NCBI GenBank assembly: GCA_977006965.1
Contig: OZ345360.1
Coordinates: 2,728,001 to 2,792,000 of the forward strand
Reading direction: 5' to 3'
DNA from: Phymatolithon calcareum
Taxonomy: Eukaryota; Rhodophyta; Florideophyceae; Hapalidiales
Length of the DNA: 64,000 bases
A program made the translations under genes and the position numbers. Below, piece after piece: positions 21,603-31,130 of the stretch (position 1 is the first letter of the stretch; each line of letters starts with the position of its first letter). Under the pieces are notes generated by a model. That model saw only the letters and a list, made by a program, of their open reading frames with translations. It was not told where the DNA came from and searched no databases.

Positions 21603-22393
21603 CCATCAGGGCGCTAAGGCGGAGAAGGGTTTGACCGGACCGAACGGACCACAAACGAAAAAAGACAAGTTTCTGGCGCGGGCGCGGGCGCCCGCGCCGG
21701 CGCAAGTGGCCGCAGCGATAAAGCTGCACAAAGCGCTCCTTCCGACGGTAATCCCGCCGGAAATGGCGGACGCGATCGTGAACACGCACTCCAGGGACTT
21801 GGCGAATCGAGAACTTGCCACACTTGAAATGCCAGACCCAAGCCCGCCGTTGCAAGATTTCGAGAAAATCTTGCGAATTTAAGCGGATTTGATACAGGCC
21901 GGCTATCATACCGGTCCGGCCCGTTCACCTGTGCGTCACAGATAGGAACCAAGAGCTCAGTCAGGAATTTTTCCCCGCTACAGTGCAGGGTTTTTTTGAA
22001 CTTGCAAGAGCTGTGATCCGGCCTCCCCATGGGAGAAGACTATCATCTTCTGGTAGTATGGTAGTACATGGATTCCGCCCTGAGTGGTGTGCCGCAACGC
22101 TCAAGGAAGCTGGGAGAGAAGACAGAAGAAGATGAAAGAAGGCAGCGAGATGACTAGCTACCGTGAGCGTCCTAAATGGTTTCCAACCCGGGGCATCCCT
22201 TTGAAGGACGGCGACTGAAGATTGGCTATGTAGCGATATAGATGTTAAGCTTCCCCAAGGTCTGCACATTGTGCAGCTTGGGCAGCTGTTGTGACATCAA
22301 GTACCACTCGTATCTGTTAAGTCTACTGGAGCCGTAAGGATGTGGAGTTGTTTACCAGCTCTGATAAATCCCGCAATAAAAGAAAGAAAGAAA
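21603..22393 (+). mobile_element. LINE-C-tailed retroelement insertion with 14-bp target-site duplication
   Basis: It is flanked by GAAATGGAAGATGG (21589-21602 and 22394-22407). The 3' end reads CCCGCAATAAAAGAAAGAAAG, a simple-repeat tail of LINE-C type like that at 44090-44110 (minus) and 28731-28925. The 5' part encodes a short basic frame (GPNGPQTKKDKF... to DFEKILRI, ending near 21882) containing a GC-rich palindrome. No reverse transcriptase is present, so it is non-autonomous or internally deleted. Confidence 0.85.
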
Positions 22394-22407
22394 GAAATGG
22401 AAGATGG

Positions 22408-23219
22408 TGATGCGGAGTTCGCGACTTCTCCGGACTGGATTGCATTGATTGGGCACAGTTCTCGTAATGAAAGCTATGTATGTGAGAAACTTCCAGCTCC
22501 GCGTGGTTAAAGGGACGTGCAGGGGCAATTGAGCGTACGCTATCCGTGCATTCGACCCGGAACCAGAAAAAACTCCACCTTCCATTTATGAATTGAAGGT
22601 AAAATTACTTATACTAAAAGACTGGTATTTGACAGATCCATCTCTACGATTGCTCCTCGCCCTCTCCTGTGCTTGTAGAGGGCACGCAGACTGAGCAAGA
22701 ATGTGTCCCTGCTAGGCATATTAACCCGAAACCGATGTTAATATATCTGAAAAGTCAAGGACGGCTGGGTAGCATATCCAAGGCTGACATGGATATTTAG
22801 AGGTACTTGCAGGAGAGGCTGTCTTGGTGTCAAACCTAAAATGAGTACCTCGTTTTCTTTTTGAACAGTACCAAGCAGTTTATGCAACTTTCGTGCCGAG
22901 GTGGCCAAAGCGTCAGCAACAACGTGCATTAGTCATTTCACCTACTTGCATAGAGTGCTTGTCTCTGCCCTTAACTTCCACAACCGGCACACTTGTTCCT
23001 TTGTTGCTGTCAGAAACGCTTGACACACGAGAGCTGCTACGTCATTGGTCTGCACTAAGGAAACAATTGCAGAAAAACAACCCCACATCTCCAAATAGCT
23101 GGTTCTCATCTTTCTGGGGACCTCGCGCATTAAGAAGTATTCCATATACATGGACTGCCCTGAAGCCGAAAATTCATGAGACAGAAAACTTAAGTAAGAG
23201 ATCCCATAAAGCGAGTATT
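22408..23219. other. No gene recognised
   Basis: Only short overlapping reading frames are present, without motifs. Nothing supports a gene here. Confidence 0.3.
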
Positions 23220-23722
23220 TCTGTTATGTAAAGTAACCCTGATAGCTTGCCTTCAATAGGAATCTTCATTGATTTGCCTTCTTCTTCCTTTTCCCATACC
23301 TTAATTATTTCTTCTCTACTCCTCTTCTTCGTGACAAATCCCTCCTGGGCTTTCTGAAGGGCTTGTCGCAAGTCTTCATAAATCTTGAGGTATTCAATAT
23401 CCTTCGTTGCTTCCCTTATGTCCTCATGTCTTCCAAAGTACTCCTCTGTTTCTTCAAGTCTCTTTTTTGTGTCTTACCAGACTTATGGCAAATCTTTTTG
23501 CTTGATGACGTCTCCTCATCTTTGGTGTTCCCAGTCGGCACAGAACTCCCATTCGGTCCCGGCGGTGTTCGGCATATTTTCCGAAAACATTCTTGTAGAA
23601 CAAGCCCTCTGCCGACTCGATTGCCGAGAGCAATCGATTTGTCATTAGAGTCACGTGTAGCGCATACTCCCATTTCGGGACTATTAGCGACTTAAAGATC
23701 CTGATGCATGTCTCCGGTTGGC
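23220..23722 (-). mobile_element. LINE-B fragment, broken
   Basis: The minus strand reads ETCIRIFKSLIVPKWEYALHV, then the NRLLSAIESAEGLFYKNVFGKYAEHRRDR block. After a frameshift it continues MRQALQKAQEGFVTKKRSREE and MKIPIEGKL, in the order seen in the intact LINE-B ORFs at 29653 and 49213. Both ends are truncated relative to those copies. Similarity stops near 23722 and 23225. Confidence 0.85.
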
Positions 23723-23899
23723 CAGCGTCGGCAGTCGGGTCGGCTTCATCCATGCGGTTAGGAACGCATGCGAGGAGCGCGACTCGATGTTCGGAAGGGT
23801 CGGCGACAATTGGAGGCCGTGTTGTGGTGCCTGGCCCTCTGGTTTTGCGTGTCGTGTAATCTAGGACGTTTATAAGAAGACTAGACATAAGCTACCCGA

Positions 23900-24409
23900 A
23901 TGGAGGAAACCTCGCCGGTATATTTGCAAGACAGTGGGGCTCTTCAAAATAAAATGACCATGAAAAACTACTGCGGCAATCTCATGGCATCGTTCTACCC
24001 ACTCGATGAAAATTTAGGAAAACAGTCGAATCTTTTCACGGTCTATTCGACAGCGAAAGAAATCGCGTTTAGGCAGCGCGACATTGAATTCGACCTTGGA
24101 ACCCTCGTTCGTCTGTCCTGCATGCTCATTCGCGGCACCACTGTCTCGGCTCGAATTCCTGGCGGGCGGCCCAGAGTACACACACCTACATGGATGTTAT
24201 CTCTATGGGCATTCCACAACCCTTACGTGTGCGGGACTGTCACATTACGAGCTGTCACGAAGAACACGGAGACACTCTTCGTGAGACGGGGAGATATGCA
24301 CAGTCTCGTCAATCCGGTTCACAGGTATTCGGGCGTTCAGTTACACAGACTCTTTAACATCTTGCGAAAAGCACTGCTAATACTGAAATACACATCTAGT
24401 CACACGTAA
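23900..24409 (+). CDS. Hypothetical 169-aa ORF
   Basis: The ATG-initiated frame has a polar, then mixed composition and no recognisable domain. It lies between a LINE-B scrap and a ribosomal-protein pseudogene fragment, so it may be spurious or part of a decayed element. Stretches such as LTLRAVTKNTETLFVRRGD look coding-like, but I cannot assign a function. Confidence 0.2.
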   Translation: MEETSPVYLQDSGALQNKMTMKNYCGNLMASFYPLDENLGKQSNLFTVYSTAKEIAFRQRDIEFDLGTLVRLSCMLIRGTTVSARIPGGRPRVHTPTWMLSLWAFHNPYVCGTVTLRAVTKNTETLFVRRGDMHSLVNPVHRYSGVQLHRLFNILRKALLILKYTSSHT

Positions 24410-24909
24410 TGTGATCGAACTGACGTAGTAAAAGCTCCCGAGTGTGAACACAATCGAGTCACAGATCGGTCGGGCCAGGGAGCATCTCCAATTGACCAAC
24501 TTAGCGCAACAAACACATCTAGAAAAGAATGTTTTGTAAGGACCAGTTACGTCCTCATTTCCAACGTCTATCATATACCGGGAGATCGCATCTCTTTAGA
24601 ATCTCCCAACACTAACAACGACACTCCCAACACACAAGTAGAAGACATCTAAACAAAAGTGAAGACAGTGACTGTCTTCACGGGCACGCGTTTCCGAATA
24701 AACGAACCCGCACAGACGACTTTATCGTGCGGGGTGCCCTCCAGTGTGCCTTCGCGACACACACTTAACGACGCACAACCAATGCGTTCGTTACAGTTTA
24801 TAAAGGAAAAAGATGCTCACAGGGAGCGAGAGACTCAGTTCAAATTTTATTCCTTCTGTCTTCCACACCAGCATAGCCATTGAATAGATAAGGGGACTCT
24901 CCGGGTTTC
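24410..24909. other. No gene recognised
   Basis: There is no motif or long frame. A TTTATAAAGG-like string near 24798 resembles a TATA element, but no plausible downstream start was found. Confidence 0.25.
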
Positions 24910-24914
24910 AAAAT

Positions 24915-25020
24915 CTTCGCGTACAACGCGTGGATCCGCAGCGTAATCTTATTTTTGTCCGTGGTTCGGTCCACGGATCGGCGGGCAATGCAGTTCGTAC
25001 TTCGTGCAGCTATGAAGCAT
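24915..25020 (+). pseudogene. Fragment of mitochondrial-type ribosomal protein uL3 gene
   Basis: The plus strand reads NLRVQRVDPQRNLIFVRGSV then HGSAGNAVR, a near match to residues about 218-246 of the intact uL3 gene at 40612-41466 (VDPERNLVFVRGSVPGSAGNAVR). Only this C-terminal piece is present, and it runs into unrelated sequence on both sides. It lies about 40 bases from the 3' end of the convergent RNA-repair gene. Confidence 0.85.
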
Positions 25021-25057
25021 GGAAAATAGTGTCATCGCGAAAAACTGTCATTTCCAC

Positions 25058-28000
25058 TCACTCATCCGCTTTTACTGCGCTACTATGCAGAGTCGCTCTA
25101 ATCCCTCTCTTCAGGACCACACGTAACTTAGCTCGAGTAGGTCTTAGCTTCCAATGGATAAATCGTTCGTTCACCGCAGCTCCTGCCTGTGCGACAATCC
25201 TTCGGCGCTCTGTCACCGTAGCTGTCGTGTAGCTCTCGCATATTCCACAACTGACACCGCACACATACCCTGTCTCATCACCTCTTGCTCTTGAGATATC
25301 GAGCTTTGCAGACGGCCGCACCCATATGCCACGCTCCCCAAGATCCTTGTTAACAAACTGCGCGAAACGCCCCCGCAGCCACCCCTCCACTTCACCAATC
25401 AATGTCTCATCCACTCCAGTGACAACTACTATCACGTTCGTAGCGTGAGCGGACAGTATGTCGGCTACTGTCACGGGAACACGAGCGAATGTACTCCACT
25501 CGGAGAGACCGCCAATGCTGTCTATCCGCTGGGCGATCGCAAGAGCGGCACGCATCTCCGTCTGCACAGTGTCCACGACAGCGCTTGACACCCTACGATT
25601 TGCATTGTCGCGCGCGGTTGGCGTCACGACAACGCACCCGGGCTTGGCTCCGGGCACACCGTCGAGACTGCCCAACCTGGAGCGCGGAATTGGGCCATCA
25701 AGCGTTACCGACTGCGCGGCGAAGTCAAAAGAAGCGAACATACTGAAAAACGCGACCAAGAGCTTCCCAATGCCACCTTCGCCACCAACTTCCTTACCTT
25801 CTGCGATCGCGGATTGTATGGCCACCAGCATCATTATCGACCACGAAACCCCGGAGAACAAAGTGTAACCGCGCCCTGTGAGCATCTTTGCATTCGCCCA
25901 TGCTTTCACCTCCTGCAACGCCCGCACAAAGTGGTCCAGTGTGAGCTCTGAACGAGCAATAAGAGAATCCAGAAGAGCAGCAAGTGCCTTTGAGTCTGCG
26001 ACCGCATCTCTCCCCAGCTTCGAGTCGCCGAACATGACGTCGACGGGGAGAGTGCCGTGGGTCTGCCGCAGACCGCCCAGCTCGACGATCGGGCAGATGG
26101 CGTCGCCAGCGCAGCGCAAGGCGCCCGGCCGCGCGCCGACGAGGATGCGTCGCGCAGCTGACACGAACTGCTCCGCACTGAGGGGCGGCTCTACCGGCGG
26201 CGGCACGAGCACGACGTCGAGGTCTTGCGTGGCTGCGTGCCCACGCATGAGCGCGGCAGAGCCGACTGGCACAAGGGCGAGGGGTTCGCGGCCGCCGAAG
26301 GCTCGGCGGGCGAGCGCGCGCACCAACTGCAGTGTACCGACGGCGGAAGGGGGCGCTCCCGGCATCGCGGCGTACAGTGGGATCGTCTCCACGACCTCCA
26401 TCCTCCGGCCGACCTTCTGCAGCACGGCAAGATGCGACAGAGACAGCGCCCACGCGTCCCTCTTCTCGGCCGCGAAGCAGGTGCGGGCCGCGGCGACAAA
26501 CGCCGCAACATCTTCGTCGGCGTTGCGCACGCGAGCCACGCTCAGGTGCGGCGTCCAGCCCTGCGGACGGCCCTTCATGCGCGGCGGCGCGCCGGCGACG
26601 CGCTCCGCCACCTGCGCGGCCACTGCATGCAGATTGCGGAGCGCGGCGGTATGCTCTGCCGCGGGGCGCAGGAACACCGTGCTGATGCCCTTGTGCCGGA
26701 AGTGGTCCACGGCGTCCAGCGATGCGTGCCGGCCGCGCCCTACGGCAGCGGCGGATGCGCCACCCGCCAGCAGCAGCGAGTCCTTGAAGTCGGCGACGAA
26801 GGCGGGGAGGAGGTCCGGCGCGACGAACGGGAAGAGCACGTTCAGGTGCGGCGGCCACTTGCCCTGGGACACGTCGTATCGGTGCCTCATCCACGCATCA
26901 ATTTCGCCCTGCGCACGCTCGCTCGGCAGAAGCACCAGCCCCGTGGAGGTCGTCCATGCCGCCCCCTCCCGCGCCCGCCGAATCTCTGCGCCGCTGCGGA
27001 AATGCGTCACGATACCCCAGTGGTCGCTCGCGAACAGCCCCGACGGCAGCAGCGCGCGCAGCTCGTCGTCGAACACTGCCTCGGTGGGCACGGCGACCGG
27101 CTCATTGAGAACAAGATAGTGGTAAGCTACGATCAAGCGATTCGCGACGCTGGGTGTTTGCTCCTCCCCCTTCGGGTCGGTCCTCGGTGCGTCTGTCGAC
27201 GCAAACCGCGCGTAGACCCTGTCCGCGCGGTGTGGGTCTGAGGCGGACTGGAGCGCCGCCAAATCGTTCACGTCCGGGTTGAAGGTGGGGCTGAGCATTG
27301 AGTCAGGCGCCTCGCAGAACCCCTCGAGCAAGCGTGCGCTCGCAATATCGTCGACCGCGTGGAAGTTGAAGTCCCCGGCTAGCACTTGGATGTCGCACTG
27401 GCGGGAGCCGCCAGCGTCTAAGGAGAGGTCGGTGAGGCACTGCAACGCGAACTCGAGCTGCACGCGGCGCTTTTCGACAGCCTCTGCGGAGCAGGTGTGC
27501 CCGAGCGGGCCGGCAGTAAGGTGAAGTGCGGCAAGCGCGACCGACGGGCCGCGGTCGGGGAGTTGCGCGATGACGAACACGAAGCGCTTCCCGCTGGCCT
27601 GCTCAGAAGCACAGTGGAATACGGAGCGCACGGCGAGATCCTGGCGGACAAGCACAAGCTGCCCAGTGGTGTCGCCAACTCTCGGCAGCGTCTCGAATCG
27701 ATTCCCTGGCCCGTCCGTCGTGCAGTACAGCGCGCGGACCCGCTCATCATCCAAGATGAAGCGGCAGAACGCTGGGGAAACCTCAGTGAGCACCCAGAAC
27801 GCTGCGAGCTCGGTGGCGATTTGGTCGACGATGGCGCGCCAACGTGCCCGAGTGACCGCCAGCAATGCGGTCGGAAGGTGGCAATCGTGCAGCACATTGA
27901 TTGTGCCGACACTGAACAGATTCGGTGCAGCATCTTCACCTTCCGACGCAAGATCTGACTGCCACGCGGAGACAGAATCAAACGCGGCCCAATTGCTAGA

Positions 28001-28429
28001 TATTGTACTGCAGCGGTGCACCGGAACACGAGTCAAACAGTTAGAGGCCGAGTTGACGCGGGGCAGGTGAGAGCGGCGCGGCACGTGTGCATCGCGAAGG
28101 CGTGCCTCCTCGTCCTGGGCTGCGTTCTCCAGCGCCTGTGCGACGTCTGCAGCGCGCGCGGCGACGCATGCTGATGTTTGTGCTGCGGCTGCGTCAGTGC
28201 TGTTGAAAACCGTGTCCAGCCGGGTTGTCTTGTGCCACAGGAACTCTGATCCGGCTCGCATGTACAGCACGCGGTGCCACGGGATCTCGGAGAATTTCGA
28301 ATTGAAGGACAGAAGTGGTTTCTCCATCGCCCCGCGGAAGCGGTCCAGATAGCCTATAGTTGTATCGGCGGCAAGGCCGAGCGACGCATCGTGCAGCAGC
28401 CGGTGATAGACGTCTTCGGATGTGCGCAT
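25058..28429 (-). CDS. Multidomain RNA-end processing protein: MJ1316-EEP-2H phosphoesterase-poly(A)-polymerase-type nucleotidyltransferase
   Basis: The ORF also reads upstream to a GTG at 28495, but the first ATG (28427-28429) sits exactly at the start of the first domain, giving 1123 residues. Domains in order: MJ1316/DUF504 (about 6-75; IPWHRVLYM 49-57); EEP nuclease/phosphatase (about 172-475; E216 in LTEVS, GDFNFH 352-357, SDHWGIV 468-474); 2H phosphoesterase, LigT/AKAP7-like (about 490-635; H528 in PHLN and H628 in TPHLS); PAP-type nucleotidyltransferase (about 690-1123; GS 723-724, D736 and D738 in DLDVV, D797 in PVDVMF, KAWANAKMLTG 842-852). MJ1316 domains are predicted to recognise cyclic-phosphate RNA ends, 2H enzymes open 2',3'-cyclic phosphates, and the NTase would add nucleotides. 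The joint role in RNA-end repair is inference. All catalytic residues appear present, although the first 2H motif has Asn where Thr or Ser is usual. A broken partial copy lies at 14870-16470. Confidence 0.88.
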   Translation of the reverse strand: MRTSEDVYHRLLHDASLGLAADTTIGYLDRFRGAMEKPLLSFNSKFSEIPWHRVLYMRAGSEFLWHKTTRLDTVFNSTDAAAAQTSACVAARAADVAQALENAAQDEEARLRDAHVPRRSHLPRVNSASNCLTRVPVHRCSTISSNWAAFDSVSAWQSDLASEGEDAAPNLFSVGTINVLHDCHLPTALLAVTRARWRAIVDQIATELAAFWVLTEVSPAFCRFILDDERVRALYCTTDGPGNRFETLPRVGDTTGQLVLVRQDLAVRSVFHCASEQASGKRFVFVIAQLPDRGPSVALAALHLTAGPLGHTCSAEAVEKRRVQLEFALQCLTDLSLDAGGSRQCDIQVLAGDFNFHAVDDIASARLLEGFCEAPDSMLSPTFNPDVNDLAALQSASDPHRADRVYARFASTDAPRTDPKGEEQTPSVANRLIVAYHYLVLNEPVAVPTEAVFDDELRALLPSGLFASDHWGIVTHFRSGAEIRRAREGAAWTTSTGLVLLPSERAQGEIDAWMRHRYDVSQGKWPPHLNVLFPFVAPDLLPAFVADFKDSLLLAGGASAAAVGRGRHASLDAVDHFRHKGISTVFLRPAAEHTAALRNLHAVAAQVAERVAGAPPRMKGRPQGWTPHLSVARVRNADEDVAAFVAAARTCFAAEKRDAWALSLSHLAVLQKVGRRMEVVETIPLYAAMPGAPPSAVGTLQLVRALARRAFGGREPLALVPVGSAALMRGHAATQDLDVVLVPPPVEPPLSAEQFVSAARRILVGARPGALRCAGDAICPIVELGGLRQTHGTLPVDVMFGDSKLGRDAVADSKALAALLDSLIARSELTLDHFVRALQEVKAWANAKMLTGRGYTLFSGVSWSIMMLVAIQSAIAEGKEVGGEGGIGKLLVAFFSMFASFDFAAQSVTLDGPIPRSRLGSLDGVPGAKPGCVVVTPTARDNANRRVSSAVVDTVQTEMRAALAIAQRIDSIGGLSEWSTFARVPVTVADILSAHATNVIVVVTGVDETLIGEVEGWLRGRFAQFVNKDLGERGIWVRPSAKLDISRARGDETGYVCGVSCGICESYTTATVTERRRIVAQAGAAVNERFIHWKLRPTRAKLRVVLKRGIRATLHSSAVKADE

Positions 28430-28499
28430 GATGCAGCAAAATGACGATAACCGAGAGATTAACTTGTGGATGGATCGGTAAATGGACTGAGGCACGCTA

Positions 28500-28730
28500 G
28501 TGCAGGTAGTTATATTCTACCACGTATCGATGATAATTTGTGCGTTGGCACACCATGAACCACTGCGAGTTCGCCAGCGCAGCATCGCAGCGCATTCATG
28601 CTGCACCCCATCAATTAAATCAGTTGGGCGCAGCAAGGTCTCCCAGTATACTAAGTCCGTAGCGGACAAAACAAGGGAAGAGGTTAATACACTAATACAT
28701 TAAACCCTACACCAGAATTTATTTATTACT
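28500..28730. promoter_or_regulatory. Upstream region of the RNA-repair gene
   Basis: This interval lies 5' of the minus-strand multidomain gene and before the LINE-C fragment. It must hold the promoter, but I see no convincing TATA box or repeated motif. Confidence 0.2.
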
Positions 28731-28925
28731 TCAAGGACGGCGGTTGAAGACTGGCTGCATAGAGATATGGATGTTAAGCTCCCCGAGGGTCTGCAATTTG
28801 TGCAGCACTGACAGCTGTTGCGACATCAAGTACAACTCGTATCTGTTAAAGTCTACTGTGGCCGTAAGGATGTGGAGTTGTTCTAGGACAACTTCGAAAA
28901 CCCGCAATAAGAAGAAGAACATGAT
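28731..28925 (+). mobile_element. LINE-C 3'-end fragment
   Basis: It matches 22200-22380 (GACGGCGGTTGAAGACTGG, GATGTTAAGCTCCCC, GCGACATCAAGTAC, GTAAGGATGTGGAGTTGTT) and ends in CCCGCAATAAGAAGAAGAA, a LINE-C-type tail. It is an independent, 5'-truncated insertion. Confidence 0.8.
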
Positions 28926-29577
28926 GACGAGGACACCGATAATGGTGTTGATTCGTGAGAACCCACAACAAAGCCCTTGCAGAGATGCACGTAGGGACAC
29001 AACTGGAGATCAAGCCCGCCATCGAGCTAGCGGCGTGACTCCGGCTGACCGCCCAGTACCAAGCCAATCGGAGAATTAAGATCAATGTTAGATCTTGATG
29101 GATTTATGAGATTCGGAACCTCTAACTTGCATGTACTGTACTAGCTACGCATAAATGATCAGTGGGACGACTATTGGACACCGCCAAGCACAGCTTCTGG
29201 TATTAACAGAAACTTGGTCAAATTCGGAGAGTGCGCTCCCGCTCCCACACGCACACCTATCAGCCAACCCGCTGGCTGGAAAACGGAGAGGGCGAAATAG
29301 AGGAGGCGTAACAATCTTGTTCCTTAACTTTGTGCGAACGAGGCTCCTGTACAGAATCGCACAGCAAGATCATCAGGCAGTATTCTGCCAAGTGGCAGGT
29401 GTCACAGTGATAGGTGCCCACCTTACCCCCGACCTAAGCACCAGGAAAAGAAGCAATTCTTATCAAGCGTGCAAAGTGCTACACGCAGACCTTCTGTACT
29501 GATCGGGGAATTAAACTCTAGACACAAGGCATGGGACAGGAAGGGAAACACAAAGGGCCAGATACTACACAACTGGG

Positions 29578-30972
29578 GGATATTTGATGATTTTATTTTT
29601 GAGAGCTCCCAAAGCCTCACCTTGGAGTAACGGGGCAGCTCTTGCATAATCTCTACGCTATAGTCATCTGGCTGCTCAAAACGTTCTTGATTCGTAATTC
29701 TCTCCCAACAAGAGCTCCTGTAAGTCTCTTGCACTCAAACTCAATTTCTGTACTCATCTTCGATGACGCTAGAGTACGTTGTAAGGCGACTAGTTCGACC
29801 ACCGCGGTAATCCCACAGTACGCACCCAACACTGATTTCCTCCAAAGGGGTGCTCGGTTGAATGTCAACCTTAGGCACCTTAAACGTGTTGTTCTTTCTC
29901 CTATGTAAAGGATCCCTGGTAGCTTGCCTTCAATAGGAATCTTCATTGACCTGCCTTCTTCTTCCTTTTCCCATACCTTAATTGTTTCTTCTCTCCTCGT
30001 CTTCTTCGTGACAGATCCCTCCTGGGCTTTCTGAAGGGCTTGTCGCAAGTCTTCATACATCTTGAGATATTCAATATCCTTCATTGCTTCCTTTACGTCC
30101 TCATCTCTTCCAACGTACTCTTCTGTTTCTTCAAGGCGCTTTTTGTGCCTTACCAGGCTTAATGCAAACCTTTCTGCTTGATGACGTCTCCTCATCTTTG
30201 GTGGTCCCAGCCGGCACAGAACTCGCATTCGGTCCCGGCGGTGTTCGGCATACTTTCCGAAAACATTTTTGTAGAACAAGCCCTCTGCCGACTCGATTGC
30301 CGAGAGCAATCGATTTGTCATTGGAGTAACGTGTAACGCATACTCCCATTTCGGGATAATTAGCGACTTAAAGATCCTGATGCATGTCTCCGGTTTGAAT
30401 CCTCGAACATTCACTCCAAGCTCCCGCAGCTTATGTATGCATCCTGCAGCATTTCGAACTCTTGCTATGGCCGTGTCATCCGTAACACCCTTGTTATTCA
30501 TGCTTACCCCAAGATACGAGAGTCTCCAGGCTTGATATAGTTCTCGTCCTGCCAAGTAAAACGTGTGCTTCTGAAGTCCTTTGTACTTAAGAACTTCGCT
30601 TTTTCCTGGTTTTGTGTTCCATTTCATGCCATTTTCGCTTGCCCAACTGGTCGCTATATCAAGAAGTTTCTGCATTCCTCGTCCTGTCTTCGCTTGAAGC
30701 TGGACATCATCTGCGAACAATTGCACAGGACTTTCTGAAACGTTCCTGTCTGTCTTGGAGACGGCTTCTGCGAATGTGTCCATGAATATATTGTATAGGC
30801 ATGGACTAAGCGGGGAACCTTGAGGTACTCCTCGGTCGATGATACAGCACGTTTCTGTCTCGTCTCCAGCTGATGTGACCCACGATGGTTTTAACAGGTA
30901 CGCAACCATCCTTGCTATCTCTTGGGGAAGTTTCTCCTTCAGCCTCTTCATGAGGATATCCCTGGGCACACT
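29578..30972 (-). mobile_element. LINE-B insertion, 1395 bp, 16-bp target-site duplication
   Basis: It is flanked by ATACTACACAACTGGG at 29562-29577 and 30973-30988. The element reads on the minus strand, is 5'-truncated in the middle of reverse transcriptase and ends at its 3' terminus with AAAATCATCAAATATCCC rather than poly(A). The interrupted sequence on both sides is a LINE endonuclease remnant. Confidence 0.93.
29653..30969 (-). CDS. LINE-B reverse transcriptase, 5'-truncated, 438 codons
   Basis: The frame opens at the element's truncation point within RT motif A (PRDILMKRLKEKLP) and is uninterrupted to its natural stop. It contains RT motif B (GVPQGSPLSPCLYNIFMDTF), motif C (LFADDVQL), the YLGVSMNNKGVTDD thumb block and the family-specific C-terminus (KMSTEIEFECKRLTGALVGR). 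Over the shared part it matches the ORF at 49213 almost residue for residue; I noticed one difference, CCIIDRG versus WCIIDRG. It lacks a start codon of its own and the first RT motifs, so no functional enzyme is expected. Confidence 0.85.
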   Translation of the reverse strand: MPRDILMKRLKEKLPQEIARMVAYLLKPSWVTSAGDETETCCIIDRGVPQGSPLSPCLYNIFMDTFAEAVSKTDRNVSESPVQLFADDVQLQAKTGRGMQKLLDIATSWASENGMKWNTKPGKSEVLKYKGLQKHTFYLAGRELYQAWRLSYLGVSMNNKGVTDDTAIARVRNAAGCIHKLRELGVNVRGFKPETCIRIFKSLIIPKWEYALHVTPMTNRLLSAIESAEGLFYKNVFGKYAEHRRDRMRVLCRLGPPKMRRRHQAERFALSLVRHKKRLEETEEYVGRDEDVKEAMKDIEYLKMYEDLRQALQKAQEGSVTKKTRREETIKVWEKEEEGRSMKIPIEGKLPGILYIGERTTRLRCLRLTFNRAPLWRKSVLGAYCGITAVVELVALQRTLASSKMSTEIEFECKRLTGALVGRELRIKNVLSSQMTIA

Positions 30973-31130
30973 ATACTACACAACTGGGCACAGAAATGGG
31001 GCTGGCACATTTCTAAACTGGGTGGCCCAACATTCCATAGCCACGTGGGCTCAAGCGTGATCGATCTCATCATATGTAAGGGAACCGCACGGTCAGTATA
31101 CAGTACCTGGCACATGTGAAATGGATTTGA

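Larger units (their letters stand above)
29155..31130 (+). pseudogene. LINE apurinic-type endonuclease domain, split by a later LINE-B insertion
   Basis: The plus strand encodes the N-terminal EEP endonuclease of a LINE: LLVLTETWSNSESALP (catalytic E) and GGVTILF, then VTVIGAHLTPD. After a frameshift near 29500 it continues GELNSRHKAWD and GQILHNW. The frame resumes at 30989 with a colinear continuation (HNWAQKWGWHISKLGG, SSVIDLIICKG), typical of the C-terminal half of this domain. The interruption is the LINE-B element at 29578-30972. The frameshift shows it was already dead or decayed after insertion. Which LINE family it belonged to is not clear. Confidence 0.8.

Noticed and set aside
21680-21720. 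GC-rich palindrome as a possible replication origin or CpG regulatory site
   Set aside because: The same block lies at the 5' end of a second retroelement insertion (20898-20924), so it belongs to the mobile element.
25794-27241. Long plus- and minus-strand frames (338-413 codons) overlapping the RNA-repair gene, and a similar 403-codon frame at 15270-16481
   Set aside because: They are shadows in GC-rich coding DNA, with Arg/Ala/Ser-rich composition and no motifs; the minus-strand multidomain frame explains the sequence.
28427-28495. GTG start extending the RNA-repair protein by 22 residues
   Set aside because: Eukaryotic initiation favours the ATG at 28427-28429, which falls exactly at the first domain; the extra residues show no conserved feature.
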